A DNA stretch of 64,000 nt, taken from NCBI GenBank assembly GCA_021795435.1, contig JAJYPJ010000001.1, forward strand, positions 106,591 to 170,590. The letters are read 5' to 3'. The notes below the pieces were generated by a model. That model did not search any database, had not been told where the DNA came from, and saw nothing but the letters and a program-made list of their open reading frames with translations. The translations under genes and the position numbers were made by a program. Below, piece by piece: positions 30,935-40,801 of this stretch (the stretch's first letter is position 1; each line of letters opens with the position of its first letter). Source of the DNA: Pseudomonadota bacterium. GTDB lineage: Bacteria > Pseudomonadota > Gammaproteobacteria > Xanthomonadales > Rhodanobacteraceae.

Positions 30935-31623
30935 TCGAGGTGCTGAGTTTCGATCTCGACGGCACGTTGATTGATACCGGCAGCGAGATCTGTGCCGCGG
31001 TCAACGCCACGCTGGCTGACTTCGGTATCGAGCCACGCCCGGCCGTGGAGATCGAATCGCTGATTGGTGCTGGCGCGCATGAACTGATGCGCCGCCTGGT
31101 GGCGCGCACCGAGTCCCTTCGCCGGCTCGATCAGGCTGCAGTATTCAGCAGCTTCGAACAGCACTACGCCGCGCACGCGGGGACCGTCGCGCAACCGTAC
31201 CCCGGGTGCGCCGTGGCCCTGGAGCGCCTTCGCGACGCCGGGATCCGCCTCGCGTGCGTCACCAACAAGGAAGAGCGCCATGCGCGCCGCGTGCTGGAGG
31301 CAACCGCGCTGGCTCCCCACTTCGCCCTGTTGGTCGGCGGCGATACGCTGCCATTCAAGAAGCCGGATGCGCGCGTGCTCCAACATGTCCTCGCGACCCT
31401 GGGCGGAGAGCCTTCGCGCGCCGCGCATGTCGGCGATTCCCGCACCGATCTCGAGGCCGCGCGCAATGCGGGCGTGGCGGGCTGGGCGGTACCGTGGGGA
31501 TACAACGCCGGCGAGCCCATCGCGCAGGAGCATCCGACGCGCTTGTTCGCGAGTTTTGCATCCATCGTCGACGCCGTACTCGCGCAGGGGCAATCCCGCG
31601 TGCGTCGCGCCGTCCACCCTTGA
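30931..31623 (+). CDS. cbbZ: 2-phosphoglycolate phosphatase
   Basis: HAD-family phosphatase that removes 2-phosphoglycolate, the toxic product of RuBisCO oxygenation. The 230-aa protein has the HAD motif [11 protein letters not shown] (Asp8 nucleophile, Asp10), a cap domain, [21 protein letters not shown] and [16 protein letters not shown]. The overlap with tkt and position in the operon support the photorespiratory role. Gph-family members with the same role in DNA repair exist, so the context decides the name. Confidence 0.92.
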   Translation: MIEVLSFDLDGTLIDTGSEICAAVNATLADFGIEPRPAVEIESLIGAGAHELMRRLVARTESLRRLDQAAVFSSFEQHYAAHAGTVAQPYPGCAVALERLRDAGIRLACVTNKEERHARRVLEATALAPHFALLVGGDTLPFKKPDARVLQHVLATLGGEPSRAAHVGDSRTDLEAARNAGVAGWAVPWGYNAGEPIAQEHPTRLFASFASIVDAVLAQGQSRVRRAVHP

Positions 31624-31640
31624 CCACCCGGAGAATTCAG

Positions 31641-32678
31641 ATGGCTCTTGTTTCGCTACGCCAGGTACTGGACCACGCCGCCGAACATGGCTATGGCGTA
31701 CCTGCATTCAACATCAATGACATGGAACAGATCCAGGCGATCATGGAAGCCGCCCAGGACGTGCAGGCGCCGGTTATTTTGCAGGCGTCAGCAGGAGCTC
31801 GCAGCTATGCCGGGGAGTCTTACCTCCGCCACATGGTCCTCGCGGCGGTCGAGTCGCACCCCGATATTCCGGTTGTTTTGCACCAGGACCATGGTGCCTC
31901 GCCATCGGTCTGCCAGGCGTCGATCCGGTCCGGGTTTACCAGCGTGATGATGGATGGATCCCTGAGGGAGGATGCCAAGACGCCGGCCTCCTACGAATAC
32001 AACGTCGAAGTCACGCGCAGGGTCTGCGAATTCGCGCACTGGGTGGGCGTTTCGGTCGAAGGCGAGCTGGGGTGCCTCGGTTCCCTGGAGACCGGCGAGG
32101 CCGGTGAGGAGGATGGCGTTGGCGCCGAAGGCAAGCTGAGCCACGACATGTTGTTGACCGACCCGGGTCAGGCTAGGGATTTCGTGGCGAAGACCGGCGT
32201 GGATGCGCTCGCCATTGCCATCGGCACGAGCCACGGCGCGTACAAGTTCACGCGCCAGCCGACGGGCGACATCCTGGCCATCGAGCGCATTGCGGCGATC
32301 CATGCGGCGGTGCCCGACACGCATCTGGTCATGCACGGCAGTTCAAGCGTTCCCCAGGAATGGTTGGCGATCATTCGTCAGTATGGCGGGGACATCAAGG
32401 AAACGTACGGCGTGCCCGTCGAGGAGATTGTGCGTGGCATCCGGAGTGGCGTGCGCAAGGTCAACATCGATACCGACATCCGGCTTGCCATGACCGGCGC
32501 GATGCGTCAGTTGTTCGCCCAGAAGCCCTCCGAGTTCGATCCGCGCAAGGCCATGGCCGCCGCGCGCAAGGCCGCGCAGGGCATTTGCAAGGCTCGGTTC
32601 GAAGCCTTTGGATGCGCGGGCCAGGCAGCCCGGATCAAGCCCATGCCGCTGGAGGCCATGGCGAAGCGTTACCACTGA
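31641..32678 (+). CDS. fba: Class II fructose-1,6-bisphosphate aldolase (Calvin type)
   Basis: Condenses DHAP with glyceraldehyde 3-phosphate (or erythrose 4-phosphate) during RuBP regeneration; cbbA in this context. The 345-aa zinc enzyme starts [19 protein letters not shown] at ATG 31641 after CCGGAGAATTC. Zinc ligands are seen in [21 protein letters not shown] and [28 protein letters not shown] is typical of the Calvin-cycle subtype. The track's longer 490-aa frame reads through cbbZ and is rejected. Confidence 0.96.
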   Translation: MALVSLRQVLDHAAEHGYGVPAFNINDMEQIQAIMEAAQDVQAPVILQASAGARSYAGESYLRHMVLAAVESHPDIPVVLHQDHGASPSVCQASIRSGFTSVMMDGSLREDAKTPASYEYNVEVTRRVCEFAHWVGVSVEGELGCLGSLETGEAGEEDGVGAEGKLSHDMLLTDPGQARDFVAKTGVDALAIAIGTSHGAYKFTRQPTGDILAIERIAAIHAAVPDTHLVMHGSSSVPQEWLAIIRQYGGDIKETYGVPVEEIVRGIRSGVRKVNIDTDIRLAMTGAMRQLFAQKPSEFDPRKAMAAARKAAQGICKARFEAFGCAGQAARIKPMPLEAMAKRYH

Positions 32679-32689
32679 GGAGGTGCCCG

Positions 32690-33235
32690 ATGGCCGTCGA
32701 AAGTCCGGCGACGCCCCTTGGCTCGCCGGCCCCTGCCTTCAAGCTTCTCGGCACGGATGGGCGCATGCATGACCTTGCCGAGCTGCGTGGCGAGAAGGGC
32801 ACCGTGGTTGCATTCATTTGCAACCACTGTCCCTACGTCAAGGCGGTGCTGCCGCGCATGGTCCGCGACGCCGTGGAGCTCGCGCCGATGGGCGTTCGCT
32901 TCATCGCCATCAACCCCAACGACGCGGATGCGTATCCCGAGGACCGCTTCGAGCATATGGTCGAAGTGGCGCGGGATTGGCCATTCCCGTACCTGCACGA
33001 TGAGTCGCAGGCGGTCGCGCGTGCATACGGAGCCGTCTGCACGCCTGACTTCTTCGGCTATGGATCGCAGATGGAGCTGCGCTACCGGGGCCGACTCGAT
33101 TCGGGGCGCAAGGCTCTGGTCGCGGAGGCGCCCCGGGAACTGTTCGATGCCATGCGCAGGATCGCGGCAGGCGAGTTGCCGCTGCCGCAGCAGCATCCCT
33201 CGATGGGCTGTTCCATCAAGTGGAAGATCGAATGA
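32690..33235 (+). CDS. Thioredoxin-fold (redoxin/AhpC-TSA-like) protein in the cbb operon
   Basis: A 181-aa cytosolic redoxin: no signal peptide, N-terminal APAFKLLGTDGRMHDLAELR and the redox motif FICNHCPYVK with Cys44 and Cys47 (CxxC). Homologues annotated as thioredoxin family proteins are widespread in bacteria but their partners are poorly defined. It begins 11 nt after fba behind a strong ribosome-binding site (GAGGAGG) and overlaps cbbY by four bases, so it belongs to the operon. A redox-control or oxidant-defence role for the Calvin enzymes is an inference from position only. Confidence 0.85.
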   Translation: MAVESPATPLGSPAPAFKLLGTDGRMHDLAELRGEKGTVVAFICNHCPYVKAVLPRMVRDAVELAPMGVRFIAINPNDADAYPEDRFEHMVEVARDWPFPYLHDESQAVARAYGAVCTPDFFGYGSQMELRYRGRLDSGRKALVAEAPRELFDAMRRIAAGELPLPQQHPSMGCSIKWKIE

Positions 33236-34005
33236 CACCACCTCCGGATCTACGCGCGCTGATCGTCGATGTCGATGGCACGCTGGCCGAAACGGAGCGT
33301 GATGGTCACCGCGTGGCGTTCAACCGCGCCTTCGCCAGTCTGGGCCTCGACTGGGAGTGGGACGTGCTCGCCTACGGTCATTGGCTGCGCGTGCCGGGGG
33401 GACGCGAGCGCCTGCGTGCCTACATCGACGCGCGTGCGGATGCGCCAGCTGGCCACGCCGCGCGCGACGAACTCGCTCGCGCGCTCCATCAATGCAAGAA
33501 CGTCGAATACGCGGCGCTCGTTGAAACGGGCGCGATTGCCGCGAGGCCGGGCGTCCTGCGCCTCCTGGACGAGTGCGCCGAGGAAGGACTCCAGGTGGCC
33601 GTGGCGACGACCACGGGTCGCAGCAACATCGACGCGCTGTTTCCACGCCTGTTCGGCGCGAATTGGGAGGCGCGATTCGCCGCGCTCGTCTGTGCCGAGG
33701 ATGCGCCTCGCAAGAAGCCCGATCCGCTTGCCTACCAGCTGGCCTTGGCGGGCTTGGGTGTCGATTCCGCGCAAGCGCTGGCCATCGAAGACTCACCGGC
33801 TGGGCTAGCCGCCGCCCGCGCCGCGGACGTCCGCTGCCTGGTTACGCGCAGCATGTATTTCGCGGAGGCCGGATTCCCGGGCGCTGTCGCCGTGATCGAC
33901 GATCTCGATGCGCCGCCAAGCTGGCCCGGCGCCGACGGTGTTCGCGTCGGCCTGGGGGCATTGCGGGCGCTGCATCGCTCGGCCAGGCAGGCTTGCCCTG
34001 CCTGA
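33232..34005 (+). CDS. cbbY: CbbY-like HAD phosphatase (xylulose-1,5-bisphosphatase)
   Basis: CbbY destroys xylulose-1,5-bisphosphate, a misfire product that inhibits RuBisCO. The 257-aa HAD protein has VDVDGTLAETERDGHRVAFN (Asp13 nucleophile, Asp15), ATTTGRSN, RKKPDPLAYQLAL and IEDSPAGLAAA, all as in CbbY. ATG 33232 overlaps the redoxin stop (ATGA); the track's earlier GTG adds four residues. It is the last gene of the operon and ends 218 nt before the tsf stop on the other strand. Confidence 0.93.
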   Translation: MTPPPDLRALIVDVDGTLAETERDGHRVAFNRAFASLGLDWEWDVLAYGHWLRVPGGRERLRAYIDARADAPAGHAARDELARALHQCKNVEYAALVETGAIAARPGVLRLLDECAEEGLQVAVATTTGRSNIDALFPRLFGANWEARFAALVCAEDAPRKKPDPLAYQLALAGLGVDSAQALAIEDSPAGLAAARAADVRCLVTRSMYFAEAGFPGAVAVIDDLDAPPSWPGADGVRVGLGALRALHRSARQACPA

Positions 34006-34060
34006 GTCGTCCCGGGGCCCTTGGCCGTTGGCCGGGCACGCGCGGCTGGATTGTCGGAGT

Positions 34061-34126
34061 CGGCGCGATGCCCCGCGCGGGTCGCGGAGCCCGATCGCTC
34101 ACGGAGCGGCGTGGCATCGGGCGCCG
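34061..34126. repeat. Large imperfect inverted repeat at the cbbY-tsf junction
   Basis: CGGCGCGATGCC pairs imperfectly with GGCATCGGGCGCCG across about 40 nt (arms 34061-34072 and 34113-34126). It lies in the convergent cbbY/tsf gap and may be part of a bidirectional terminator or an insertion scar. Confidence 0.45.
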
Positions 34127-34148
34127 GTTGATATGGCGCGCGGTACGG

Positions 34149-34203
34149 CGGTTCCCTGCCTGGGAGCCCGGCAATGCCGGTGAGGCCACGCGCCAGGGAA
34201 CCG
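34149..34203. repeat. Perfect 10-bp inverted repeat at the cbbY-tsf junction
   Basis: CGGTTCCCTG (34149-34158) and CAGGGAACCG (34194-34203) are exact reverse complements, enclosing a smaller palindrome CCGGCAATGCCGG. It lies 20 nt beyond the tsf stop, suiting a tsf terminator stem, but there is no T-tract. Confidence 0.6.
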
Positions 34204-34223
34204 GTATCGAGGTCGATCGTGAT

Positions 34224-35102
34224 TCAGGCCAGACCGGCTTGCTTCATGACCTCGGCGGCGTAGTCCTCGACCACCTTCTCGATGCCTTCGCCTACCGCCA
34301 GGCGCTGGAACCCCAGCACGTCGGCGCCGGCCACCTTGAGTGCGGCCTCGACGGTCTGGTCGGTGTTGAGGACATACGGCTGACCATACAGGGTGTTCTC
34401 GTTGATGATCTTGGCGATCTTGCCGGAGATGATCTTGTCGAGGATCTCGGTCGGCTTGGCCTTGTCCTTGTCGCTCATCTTGGCGAGCTCGATTTCCTTC
34501 TCTTTGGCAATGAACTCGGCCGGGACGTCACTGGCCTTGTTGTAGGGTGGGTTCATTGCGGCGACATGCATGGCGATGCCCCGGGCCAGCGCTTCGTCGC
34601 CGCCCTTCAATTCGACCAGCACGCCGATCCGCGCGCCGTGGACATAGGCGGCGACGATGTGCTGGCTGTCGATGCGCGCCATGCGACGCACCTGGACATT
34701 CTCGCCGACCTTCGCGATGACTGCGGCCCGTGCTTCCTCGACCGTTTCGCCCGAGGCCAACCTGACAGTCTTCAGGTGCTCGGCGTCCGCCGCGGTGGAG
34801 CCCAGTGCGGCGCGGGCGACGGCTTCGCAGAAAGCCATGAAATGGTCGTCCTTGGCCACGAAATCGGTTTCGGAGTTGATCTCGACCAGTACTGCCTTGC
34901 CCCCGTCCTGGGCCATGGTGATGCGACCCTCGGCGGCGACGCGGCTGGCCTTCTTGTCGGCCTTGGCCAGGCCCTGCTTTCGCAGCCATTCGGCGGCGGC
35001 ATCGATGTCGCCGCCATTTTCGGTCAGCGCCTTCTTGCACTCCATCATGCCGGCGCCGGTGCGCTCGCGCAGTTCCTTGACCGTCTGGGCGGTGATCTGC
35101 AT
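34224..35102 (-). CDS. tsf: Elongation factor Ts
   Basis: Nucleotide exchange factor for EF-Tu. The 292-aa protein (E. coli 283) begins [20 protein letters not shown], then [21 protein letters not shown] and the core region [16 protein letters not shown]. It is transcribed after rpsB (79-nt gap). The track's long frame reads back into rpsB and is rejected. Its usual downstream partner pyrH is 11.5 kb away because of the CBB module. Confidence 0.97.
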   Translation of the reverse strand: MQITAQTVKELRERTGAGMMECKKALTENGGDIDAAAEWLRKQGLAKADKKASRVAAEGRITMAQDGGKAVLVEINSETDFVAKDDHFMAFCEAVARAALGSTAADAEHLKTVRLASGETVEEARAAVIAKVGENVQVRRMARIDSQHIVAAYVHGARIGVLVELKGGDEALARGIAMHVAAMNPPYNKASDVPAEFIAKEKEIELAKMSDKDKAKPTEILDKIISGKIAKIINENTLYGQPYVLNTDQTVEAALKVAGADVLGFQRLAVGEGIEKVVEDYAAEVMKQAGLA

Positions 35103-35181
35103 GCGTATTTCCTCTGATGACGTAGAACCGCGCGCGAAGCCGCGCGCGGGCAGGGATGGCGAGTTCGCGAACGGGTCGCGC

Positions 35182-36066
35182 TTACTCGGCCGCCGGGGAA
35201 TCGCCGCCGCGATCGCGGCCACGTCCACCTCGCGGCGCACGCGCGTCGCGACGGTCGCCCGGCTTGCCGGTGTTCCTGCGCGGCGGCGCCTTGCGACGCG
35301 GGGCGTCCTCGTCCTTGGCGACCGGGTTGCCTTCGGCGTCCAACTCGACGAATTCGTTTTCATCGCCCTGTGCTGCGGCTGGAGCCGCGGCCTTGCCCTC
35401 GAGGATTGCATCGGCGGCGGCTCGTGCGTAGAGCTGAACCGCACGAATGGCATCGTCGTTGCCGGGGATCGCGTAATCCACCAGCGCCGGGTCGTAGTTG
35501 GTGTCAACCACCGCGACGACGGGAATGCCCAGCTTCTTGGCCTCGAGCACGGCAATGTTTTCGTAGCCGATGTCGATAACGAACATGACGTCGGGCAGGC
35601 GGCCCATGTTCTTGATGCCACCCAGCGACTTCTCCAGCTTGTCGCGCTCGCGTCGCAGGCTGAGCACCTCATGCTTGACCAGCTTTTCAAAGCGGCCATC
35701 GGTTTCCATGGCCTCCAGTTCCTTCAGCCTGGCCACCGATTGCTTCACGGTGCGGAAATTGGTCAGCGTGCCACCCAGCCAGCGTTGCGCGACGTAGGGC
35801 ATGCCGCACCGCTGGGCCTCGGCTTCGATGGCCTCGCGCGCCGAACGCTTGGTGCCCACGAACATCACCGTGCCCCGCTTCTGGGCCACACCGGAAAGGA
35901 AGTTCATGGCATCGCCGAACAGCGGCAGTGTCTTCTCGAGATTGATGATGTGGATCCGACCGCGGGCACCGAAAATGTACGGGCCCATCTTGGGATTCCA
36001 GTAGCGCGTCTGATGTCCGAAATGCACGCCGGCTTCCAGCATCTGGCGCATGGTGACTTGAGGCAT
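35182..36066 (-). CDS. rpsB: 30S ribosomal protein S2 with C-terminal extension
   Basis: S2 binds late in 30S assembly and recruits S1. The core, about residues 1-240 ([20 protein letters not shown] ... [19 protein letters not shown]), is normal. The protein is 294 aa against about 241 in E. coli; the extra tail is acidic then strongly basic and Pro/Arg/Gly-rich ([20 protein letters not shown]). ATG 36066 follows CCGGAG; the upstream frame in the track is leader sequence. S2 represses its own rpsB-tsf mRNA in E. coli, and a long leader is present here too. Confidence 0.97.
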   Translation of the reverse strand: MPQVTMRQMLEAGVHFGHQTRYWNPKMGPYIFGARGRIHIINLEKTLPLFGDAMNFLSGVAQKRGTVMFVGTKRSAREAIEAEAQRCGMPYVAQRWLGGTLTNFRTVKQSVARLKELEAMETDGRFEKLVKHEVLSLRRERDKLEKSLGGIKNMGRLPDVMFVIDIGYENIAVLEAKKLGIPVVAVVDTNYDPALVDYAIPGNDDAIRAVQLYARAAADAILEGKAAAPAAAQGDENEFVELDAEGNPVAKDEDAPRRKAPPRRNTGKPGDRRDARAPRGGRGRDRGGDSPAAE

Positions 36067-36306
36067 GGTTGTACTCCGGGCGGGCCGCCAGGCCCATAGG
36101 GTTGGGACTTCCACGCACCCCCCGTCCGACCCTGTGCGGCCAAGCCTCGCGGCACCGCATTGCGGTACCGATCCGGCCCGGAACGGCGACAGGGCACCCC
36201 GGAGCGGGTGCCGATGCGTGTGCGAATTCAGCCTTGCGGCCGTACGAATGCCGCCGCGAACGGTTACACTCGTGCCTGTGCAGTGTCCGGTTGGGCGCTG
36301 CAAAGC
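36067..36306 (-). promoter_or_regulatory. Long structured 5' leader of rpsB-tsf mRNA
   Basis: About 240 nt separate the predicted transcript start from the rpsB ATG. Three hairpins are readable: GGCACCC/GGGTGCC (36193-36212), CGGTACCGC/GCGGTGCCG with one wobble pair (36150-36170), and GGGCC/GGCCC (36082-36095) just ahead of the ribosome-binding site. E. coli has a conserved S2-responsive rpsB leader; that this is its counterpart is an inference from position and structure. Confidence 0.55.
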
Positions 36307-36312
36307 CTTGAA

Positions 36313-36342
36313 ATCATACCGGGCCTCCCACATGGATGGCAA
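36313..36342 (-). promoter_or_regulatory. sigma70 promoter of rpsB-tsf
   Basis: -35 TTGCCA (36342-36337, five of six) and -10 TATGAT (36318-36313, five of six) with an 18-nt spacer on the minus strand. It sits directly against the map start codon on the other strand, so the two promoters may interfere. Confidence 0.6.
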
Positions 36343-36345
36343 GTG

Positions 36346-37134
36346 ATGCGTGCTCCAGACCAGCCCCGTGCGGTACTACCCAAAAGTGCCGCCGACATCG
36401 AGAAAATGCGCGTGGCCGGGCGTCTGGCCGCCGAGGTGCTCGCCATCCTCAAGCCGCACGTGCGGCCCGGGGTGACCACGGAAGAGCTTGATCGCATTGC
36501 CTACGAGCACATCGTCAACGTCCAGAAGGCCATTCCGGCCAACGTCGGCTACCGCGGATTTCCCAAGACCTTGTGCACCTCGGTCAACCATGTCATTTGC
36601 CACGGCATTCCCAGCCCGGGCAAGGTCCTGAAAGATGGCGACATCGTGAACATCGATGTCACCGTCATCAAGGACGGCTGGCATGGCGACACCAGCCGCA
36701 TGTACTTCGTCGGTACGCCGGGCGTGCTGGCGAAGCGCCTGGTGGAGACGACCCACGCGGCCATGATGGCTGGGATCGGGGTGGTTCGCCCGGGTGCCAC
36801 GCTGGGCGACATCGGCCATGCGGTGCAGCAGGTTGCCGAGGCTGCGGGGTACTCGGTGGTGCGCGAATACTGCGGGCATGGCATCGGCCGCGTATACCAC
36901 GAGGATCCGCAGGTCCTGCATTACGGCAAGCCGGGCACCGGCCTTCGCCTGGTGCGGGGCATGACCTTCACCATCGAGCCCATGGTTAATGCCGGCAAGC
37001 CGCACACGCGGCTGCTGCCGGATGGCTGGACCGTCGTCACCAAGGACCATTCGCTGTCGGCGCAATGGGAACATACGATCGCCGTCACCGACGACGGCTA
37101 CGAGATCCTCACGCCCTGGCCGGACGCGGCCTGA
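36346..37134 (+). CDS. map: Methionine aminopeptidase, type I
   Basis: Removes the initiator methionine from nascent proteins. The 262-aa enzyme (E. coli 264) has all five metal ligands: Asp residues in [17 protein letters not shown], His in [11 protein letters not shown], and Glu in TIEPMV and [11 protein letters not shown] 36346 gives the normal N-terminus; the track's extra 62 residues come from the rpsB leader region. It is divergent from rpsB, the usual partnership, and starts a map-glnD-dapD run. Confidence 0.96.
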   Translation: MRAPDQPRAVLPKSAADIEKMRVAGRLAAEVLAILKPHVRPGVTTEELDRIAYEHIVNVQKAIPANVGYRGFPKTLCTSVNHVICHGIPSPGKVLKDGDIVNIDVTVIKDGWHGDTSRMYFVGTPGVLAKRLVETTHAAMMAGIGVVRPGATLGDIGHAVQQVAEAAGYSVVREYCGHGIGRVYHEDPQVLHYGKPGTGLRLVRGMTFTIEPMVNAGKPHTRLLPDGWTVVTKDHSLSAQWEHTIAVTDDGYEILTPWPDAA

Positions 37135-37162
37135 GCCTGAGACTGAGCGGGAGCGTGCGGGC

Positions 37163-39826
37163 GTGAGCAGTCCGGTCCCCCGCCCGGGGCTGCCTCCAGC
37201 GCCTCGCCTGCCGCCCGCGGTGCCGCGCAGCGGCCTTTCGGACGAGGCGCGACTGGCGCTGCGTCAACTGCTGGACGACCATGCCCGGGCGTTGGCGCAG
37301 TCCTTTGTGGCGGGTGCCGATGCCCGGTTGCTGGCGACGGCCCGTGCCGAGCTCGTGCGCCGCGTCGTCGTGTATGTCTGGACGCTTCATCTTGGCGAGG
37401 CGACAGGTCTTGCCCTCTTTGCCCAGGGTGGCTTCGGTCGCGGAAGGCTCTATCCCCAGTCCGACGTCGACCTGCTGGTATTGACGGACGCTGCCGCCGC
37501 GCCGGTCTCGCGAGGGTTCGAGCGGGTGTTTGCGGTGCTCTGGGATCTCGGGCTCAAGCCGTCGCAGGCCGTGCGGACACTCGCTGGCCAACGTGCTCTG
37601 GCGAGTCACGACCTGAGCGTGTTCACCGCCATGCTCGAGACGAGCTGGTTGGCTGGCGACGCGAGTTTGGCCGGAGCGCCGACGGTTCTGGCTCGGGACG
37701 AGACACTGTGGCCGCTGCCGGCGTTCCTCGATGCACGCATGGCCGAGCAGGCGGTTCGGCGCGCGCGTCGTGGCGAGGACACTTATCGCCTCGAACCGGA
37801 TCTCAAGGATGGGCCGGGTGGTTTGCGGCAAATCGACATGCTTTACTGGATCGGCTTGCGCATGGGGGCGCCGCCCACATGGGATGGACTCGTTCAATTC
37901 GGTTTGATCGACACCGGTGCGGCGCAGGAACTGGAAGCCGCGGAATCGCTGCTGGCCCGGGATCGTTACGCGCTTCATCTGCATGCTGGTCGGGCGGAAG
38001 AACGCCTCCTATTCGATCACCAGCGTGCGCTGGCGCTTCGGCTCGGCTACGTCGATACCAGCGAGGCGCTTGCAGTGGAGCACTTCATGCAGGGCTACTA
38101 CCGTGCGGCAACCAGCGTCATGGCGCGCGTGGACGAGGCCGTGGCCCGACTGGTGGCGCGCCTGCAGCCCGTGTCGCCGCCAATCCCGCTCGATAACGAT
38201 TGGCAGCGCCGCGGACCTGCACTCGAGCCGCGAGACGCCACGCTCCTTGCACGGTATCCCGCAGCCTTGATCGAAGGCGCTTGCTGGATCGATGCGGGTG
38301 CGGGAATCCATCATTTCTCGGCGGAGACATTGCGTGCCGCTCGGGCTTCCTTGAATGCCGTCGTGATCGACGATGCATTTGCCCGCGATCCGCGCGCACT
38401 GGAGGCATTTGACCGGCTGCTGCATCGTGGAGCCGAGGCGCCTGCGGCGCTGACCCTGCTGGCGCGTGCTGGCGCTCTGGGGGCGCTGATCCCGGCCTTT
38501 GCGACGGTGAGCGGACGCATGCAGTTCGACCTGTTCCATCTTTATACGGTCGACGAACATACCCTTCGGGTGCTGGCTCAGCTGGCGCTCTTTGCAACGC
38601 CGACCGCCACCGAACGTTTCCCCTTGGCGCATGCGCTCTGGAAGCGGCAGACGTCACTGCCTGTGTTATTGCTCGCGGCGTTGTTCCATGACATCGCCAA
38701 GGGTCGGGGTGGGGACCATAGCGCACTGGGTGAGGCAGATGTTCGTGGTTTTGCGGGACAACTGGGATGGCCTCAGCCGAAGATCGACGATGCGGCCTTC
38801 CTGGTGCGCGATCACCTGCTGCTCAGCCAAACCGCCCAACGCCAGGACATCGGCGATCCGCTGGTGATCGGTCGGTTTGCCACGCGCGTGGGCTCCTCGT
38901 CGCGTCTGGAGATGCTCTACCTGTTGACCGTTGCCGACATCATTGGCACGAGCCCCAGTCTGTGGAACGGCTTCAAGGATCGCCTGTTGGCCGATCTCTA
39001 TCATGCCGCGTCTCGTGCGCTCAGTGGCGAAGCGGGTCCCGACGATGCCGAAGCGATCGAACGCGAATGCCGCGCGCGGGCCATGGCATTGCTCCAGGAT
39101 CGTGGGCGTCGCGTGTCCGATGTCCATTCGCTGTGGCAGGATTTTCCGGCAGCTGCGTTTGTACGACAGCAACCGGAACAAGTCGCGTGGCAGAGCGAGG
39201 CGCTCCTGGATGCCGCGGGTGCCCTTCCGGTCGTTGCCGCCCAGGCCGACTCGGCACGTGGTGGGCTGGAAGTGTTCTTCCTTGCCGCCGACCGCGATGG
39301 GTTGTTTGCCACGGTCGCGGTCGCGCTGGATCGTGAAGGTTGGTCCGTGCAGGAGGCGCGCATCCTCGGTACGCCCAGCGGGCGCGCACTGGATAGCTTC
39401 GTCCTGCTGGATTCGCACGGTGGCGCCGGCACCGCCGATCAGGCGGCGAGGCTCTGCGAACGGCTCGTCGAAGCCTTGCGCGCGCCCCAACGGCCACGGC
39501 TGCCGCGCAGTTTGCCGCGGCGGTTGCGCCATTTCCAGCGCGCGCCACGCATCGCCTTCGAGTCGTCGGGCCATCCGTCGCGGACCCGCTTGGCCATTCG
39601 GGCAAGCGACCGACCCGGTCTGCTGGTCGATATCGCCGAGGCCTTCCGCGAGTCCGGGGTGCGCGTGCATGATGCACGCATCGCCACCTTGGGCGACCGC
39701 GCCGAAGATTACTTCGAACTGAGTGACCGGAACGACCACGCACTGGATGCAACGCGGCAGTCTGCGTTGCGCGCCCAGCTGGATCGGCGCCTGGGATCCC
39801 CCGCCAACGTTGAGAGAAAGCCCTGA
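37163..39826 (+). CDS. glnD: [Protein-PII] uridylyltransferase / uridylyl-removing enzyme
   Basis: Bifunctional nitrogen sensor that uridylylates PII (GlnB/GlnK) at low glutamine and removes UMP at high glutamine. The 887-aa protein has the nucleotidyltransferase motif [20 protein letters not shown], an HD hydrolase domain ([19 protein letters not shown]) and two C-terminal ACT domains (the last begins [19 protein letters not shown]) for glutamine sensing. No in-frame ATG fits; GTG 37163, 28 nt after map and behind GGGAG, is chosen over the track's frame, which overlaps map. It shares one base with dapD (TGATG). Confidence 0.95.
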   Translation: MSSPVPRPGLPPAPRLPPAVPRSGLSDEARLALRQLLDDHARALAQSFVAGADARLLATARAELVRRVVVYVWTLHLGEATGLALFAQGGFGRGRLYPQSDVDLLVLTDAAAAPVSRGFERVFAVLWDLGLKPSQAVRTLAGQRALASHDLSVFTAMLETSWLAGDASLAGAPTVLARDETLWPLPAFLDARMAEQAVRRARRGEDTYRLEPDLKDGPGGLRQIDMLYWIGLRMGAPPTWDGLVQFGLIDTGAAQELEAAESLLARDRYALHLHAGRAEERLLFDHQRALALRLGYVDTSEALAVEHFMQGYYRAATSVMARVDEAVARLVARLQPVSPPIPLDNDWQRRGPALEPRDATLLARYPAALIEGACWIDAGAGIHHFSAETLRAARASLNAVVIDDAFARDPRALEAFDRLLHRGAEAPAALTLLARAGALGALIPAFATVSGRMQFDLFHLYTVDEHTLRVLAQLALFATPTATERFPLAHALWKRQTSLPVLLLAALFHDIAKGRGGDHSALGEADVRGFAGQLGWPQPKIDDAAFLVRDHLLLSQTAQRQDIGDPLVIGRFATRVGSSSRLEMLYLLTVADIIGTSPSLWNGFKDRLLADLYHAASRALSGEAGPDDAEAIERECRARAMALLQDRGRRVSDVHSLWQDFPAAAFVRQQPEQVAWQSEALLDAAGALPVVAAQADSARGGLEVFFLAADRDGLFATVAVALDREGWSVQEARILGTPSGRALDSFVLLDSHGGAGTADQAARLCERLVEALRAPQRPRLPRSLPRRLRHFQRAPRIAFESSGHPSRTRLAIRASDRPGLLVDIAEAFRESGVRVHDARIATLGDRAEDYFELSDRNDHALDATRQSALRAQLDRRLGSPANVERKP

Positions 39827-40656
39827 TGCAGCCCCTGCAATCCACGATCGAATCCGCATGGTCCGAGCGCGACCGACTCGATGCGCGCTTTGTCGAGACC
39901 GAGTTGATGCCAGTCCTGGAACGGACCATGGACCTCCTCGAGCAGGGCGCAGAGCGCGTCGCGCAGCCCGATGGGCAGGGTGGATGGCGCGTCAATGCGT
40001 GGTTGAAGCAGGCCGTGCTGCTTTACTTCCGCGTCCATGGCAACCGCATGATGGATGGCGGTGCGATGTCGGCCTGGGACAAGGTTCCGCTGCGCTTCGC
40101 GGGGGGGTCCGAGTCGGCATTGCGTGCGCTGGGCGCGCGGTTGGTGCCTGGCGCACTCGTAAGGCGTGGCGCTTACATCGGCAAAGATGCGGTGCTGATG
40201 CCCAGTTACTGCAATATTGGCGCATGGGTGGGCGAGGGCACCATGGTTGATACGTGGGCCACGGTAGGTTCGTGCGCCCAGATTGGCGCGCGCGTCCATC
40301 TCTCCGGGGGCGTCGGCATCGGCGGTGTCCTGGAGCCGCTGCAGGCGGCGCCGACGATCATCGAGGATGATTGCTTCATTGGGGCTCGATCCGAAGTGGT
40401 CGAAGGCGTGATCGTCGAGCGCGGCAGTGTCATCGGCATGGGCGTCTTCCTCGGGCAGAGCACCCGCATCTACGATCGGGCCAGCGGCGAGGTTCATTAT
40501 GGCCGGGTGCCTGCGGGCAGCGTGGTCGTCGCGGGCAGCCTGCCGGCAGCGGACGGGTCCCACAGCCTGTATGCCGCGATCATCGTCAAGCGCGTGGACG
40601 CGAAGACGCGGGCGCGGACGGCGATCAACGATCTGTTGCGCGGCGCCACGGACTGA
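39826..40656 (+). CDS. dapD: Tetrahydrodipicolinate N-succinyltransferase
   Basis: Succinylates tetrahydrodipicolinate in the lysine/diaminopimelate pathway. The 276-aa trimeric hexapeptide-repeat enzyme (E. coli 274) has [20 protein letters not shown] and [17 protein letters not shown], then a C-terminal cap ([19 protein letters not shown]). It starts within the glnD stop. dapE, the later desuccinylase that often follows, is not in this window. Confidence 0.97.
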   Translation: MQPLQSTIESAWSERDRLDARFVETELMPVLERTMDLLEQGAERVAQPDGQGGWRVNAWLKQAVLLYFRVHGNRMMDGGAMSAWDKVPLRFAGGSESALRALGARLVPGALVRRGAYIGKDAVLMPSYCNIGAWVGEGTMVDTWATVGSCAQIGARVHLSGGVGIGGVLEPLQAAPTIIEDDCFIGARSEVVEGVIVERGSVIGMGVFLGQSTRIYDRASGEVHYGRVPAGSVVVAGSLPAADGSHSLYAAIIVKRVDAKTRARTAINDLLRGATD

Positions 40657-40801
40657 TCGTTGTGCGCACCATCCATTCCCCTCGGGCGCGGGAGCGACTT
40701 CCCATGCACAGGATGGCGCCTCGGCTCGCCATGGGCTTGCCGCGGCGCCTGGTTGCCGTGGCGCGCCGTGGTCCGCTTTTCACGGGACAGGAAGGCCAGC
40801 C

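Noticed and set aside
40657-40801. Gap between dapD and the ArsC-like gene as a hidden small gene
   Set aside because: No ORF with a ribosome-binding site or known motif was found in either strand.
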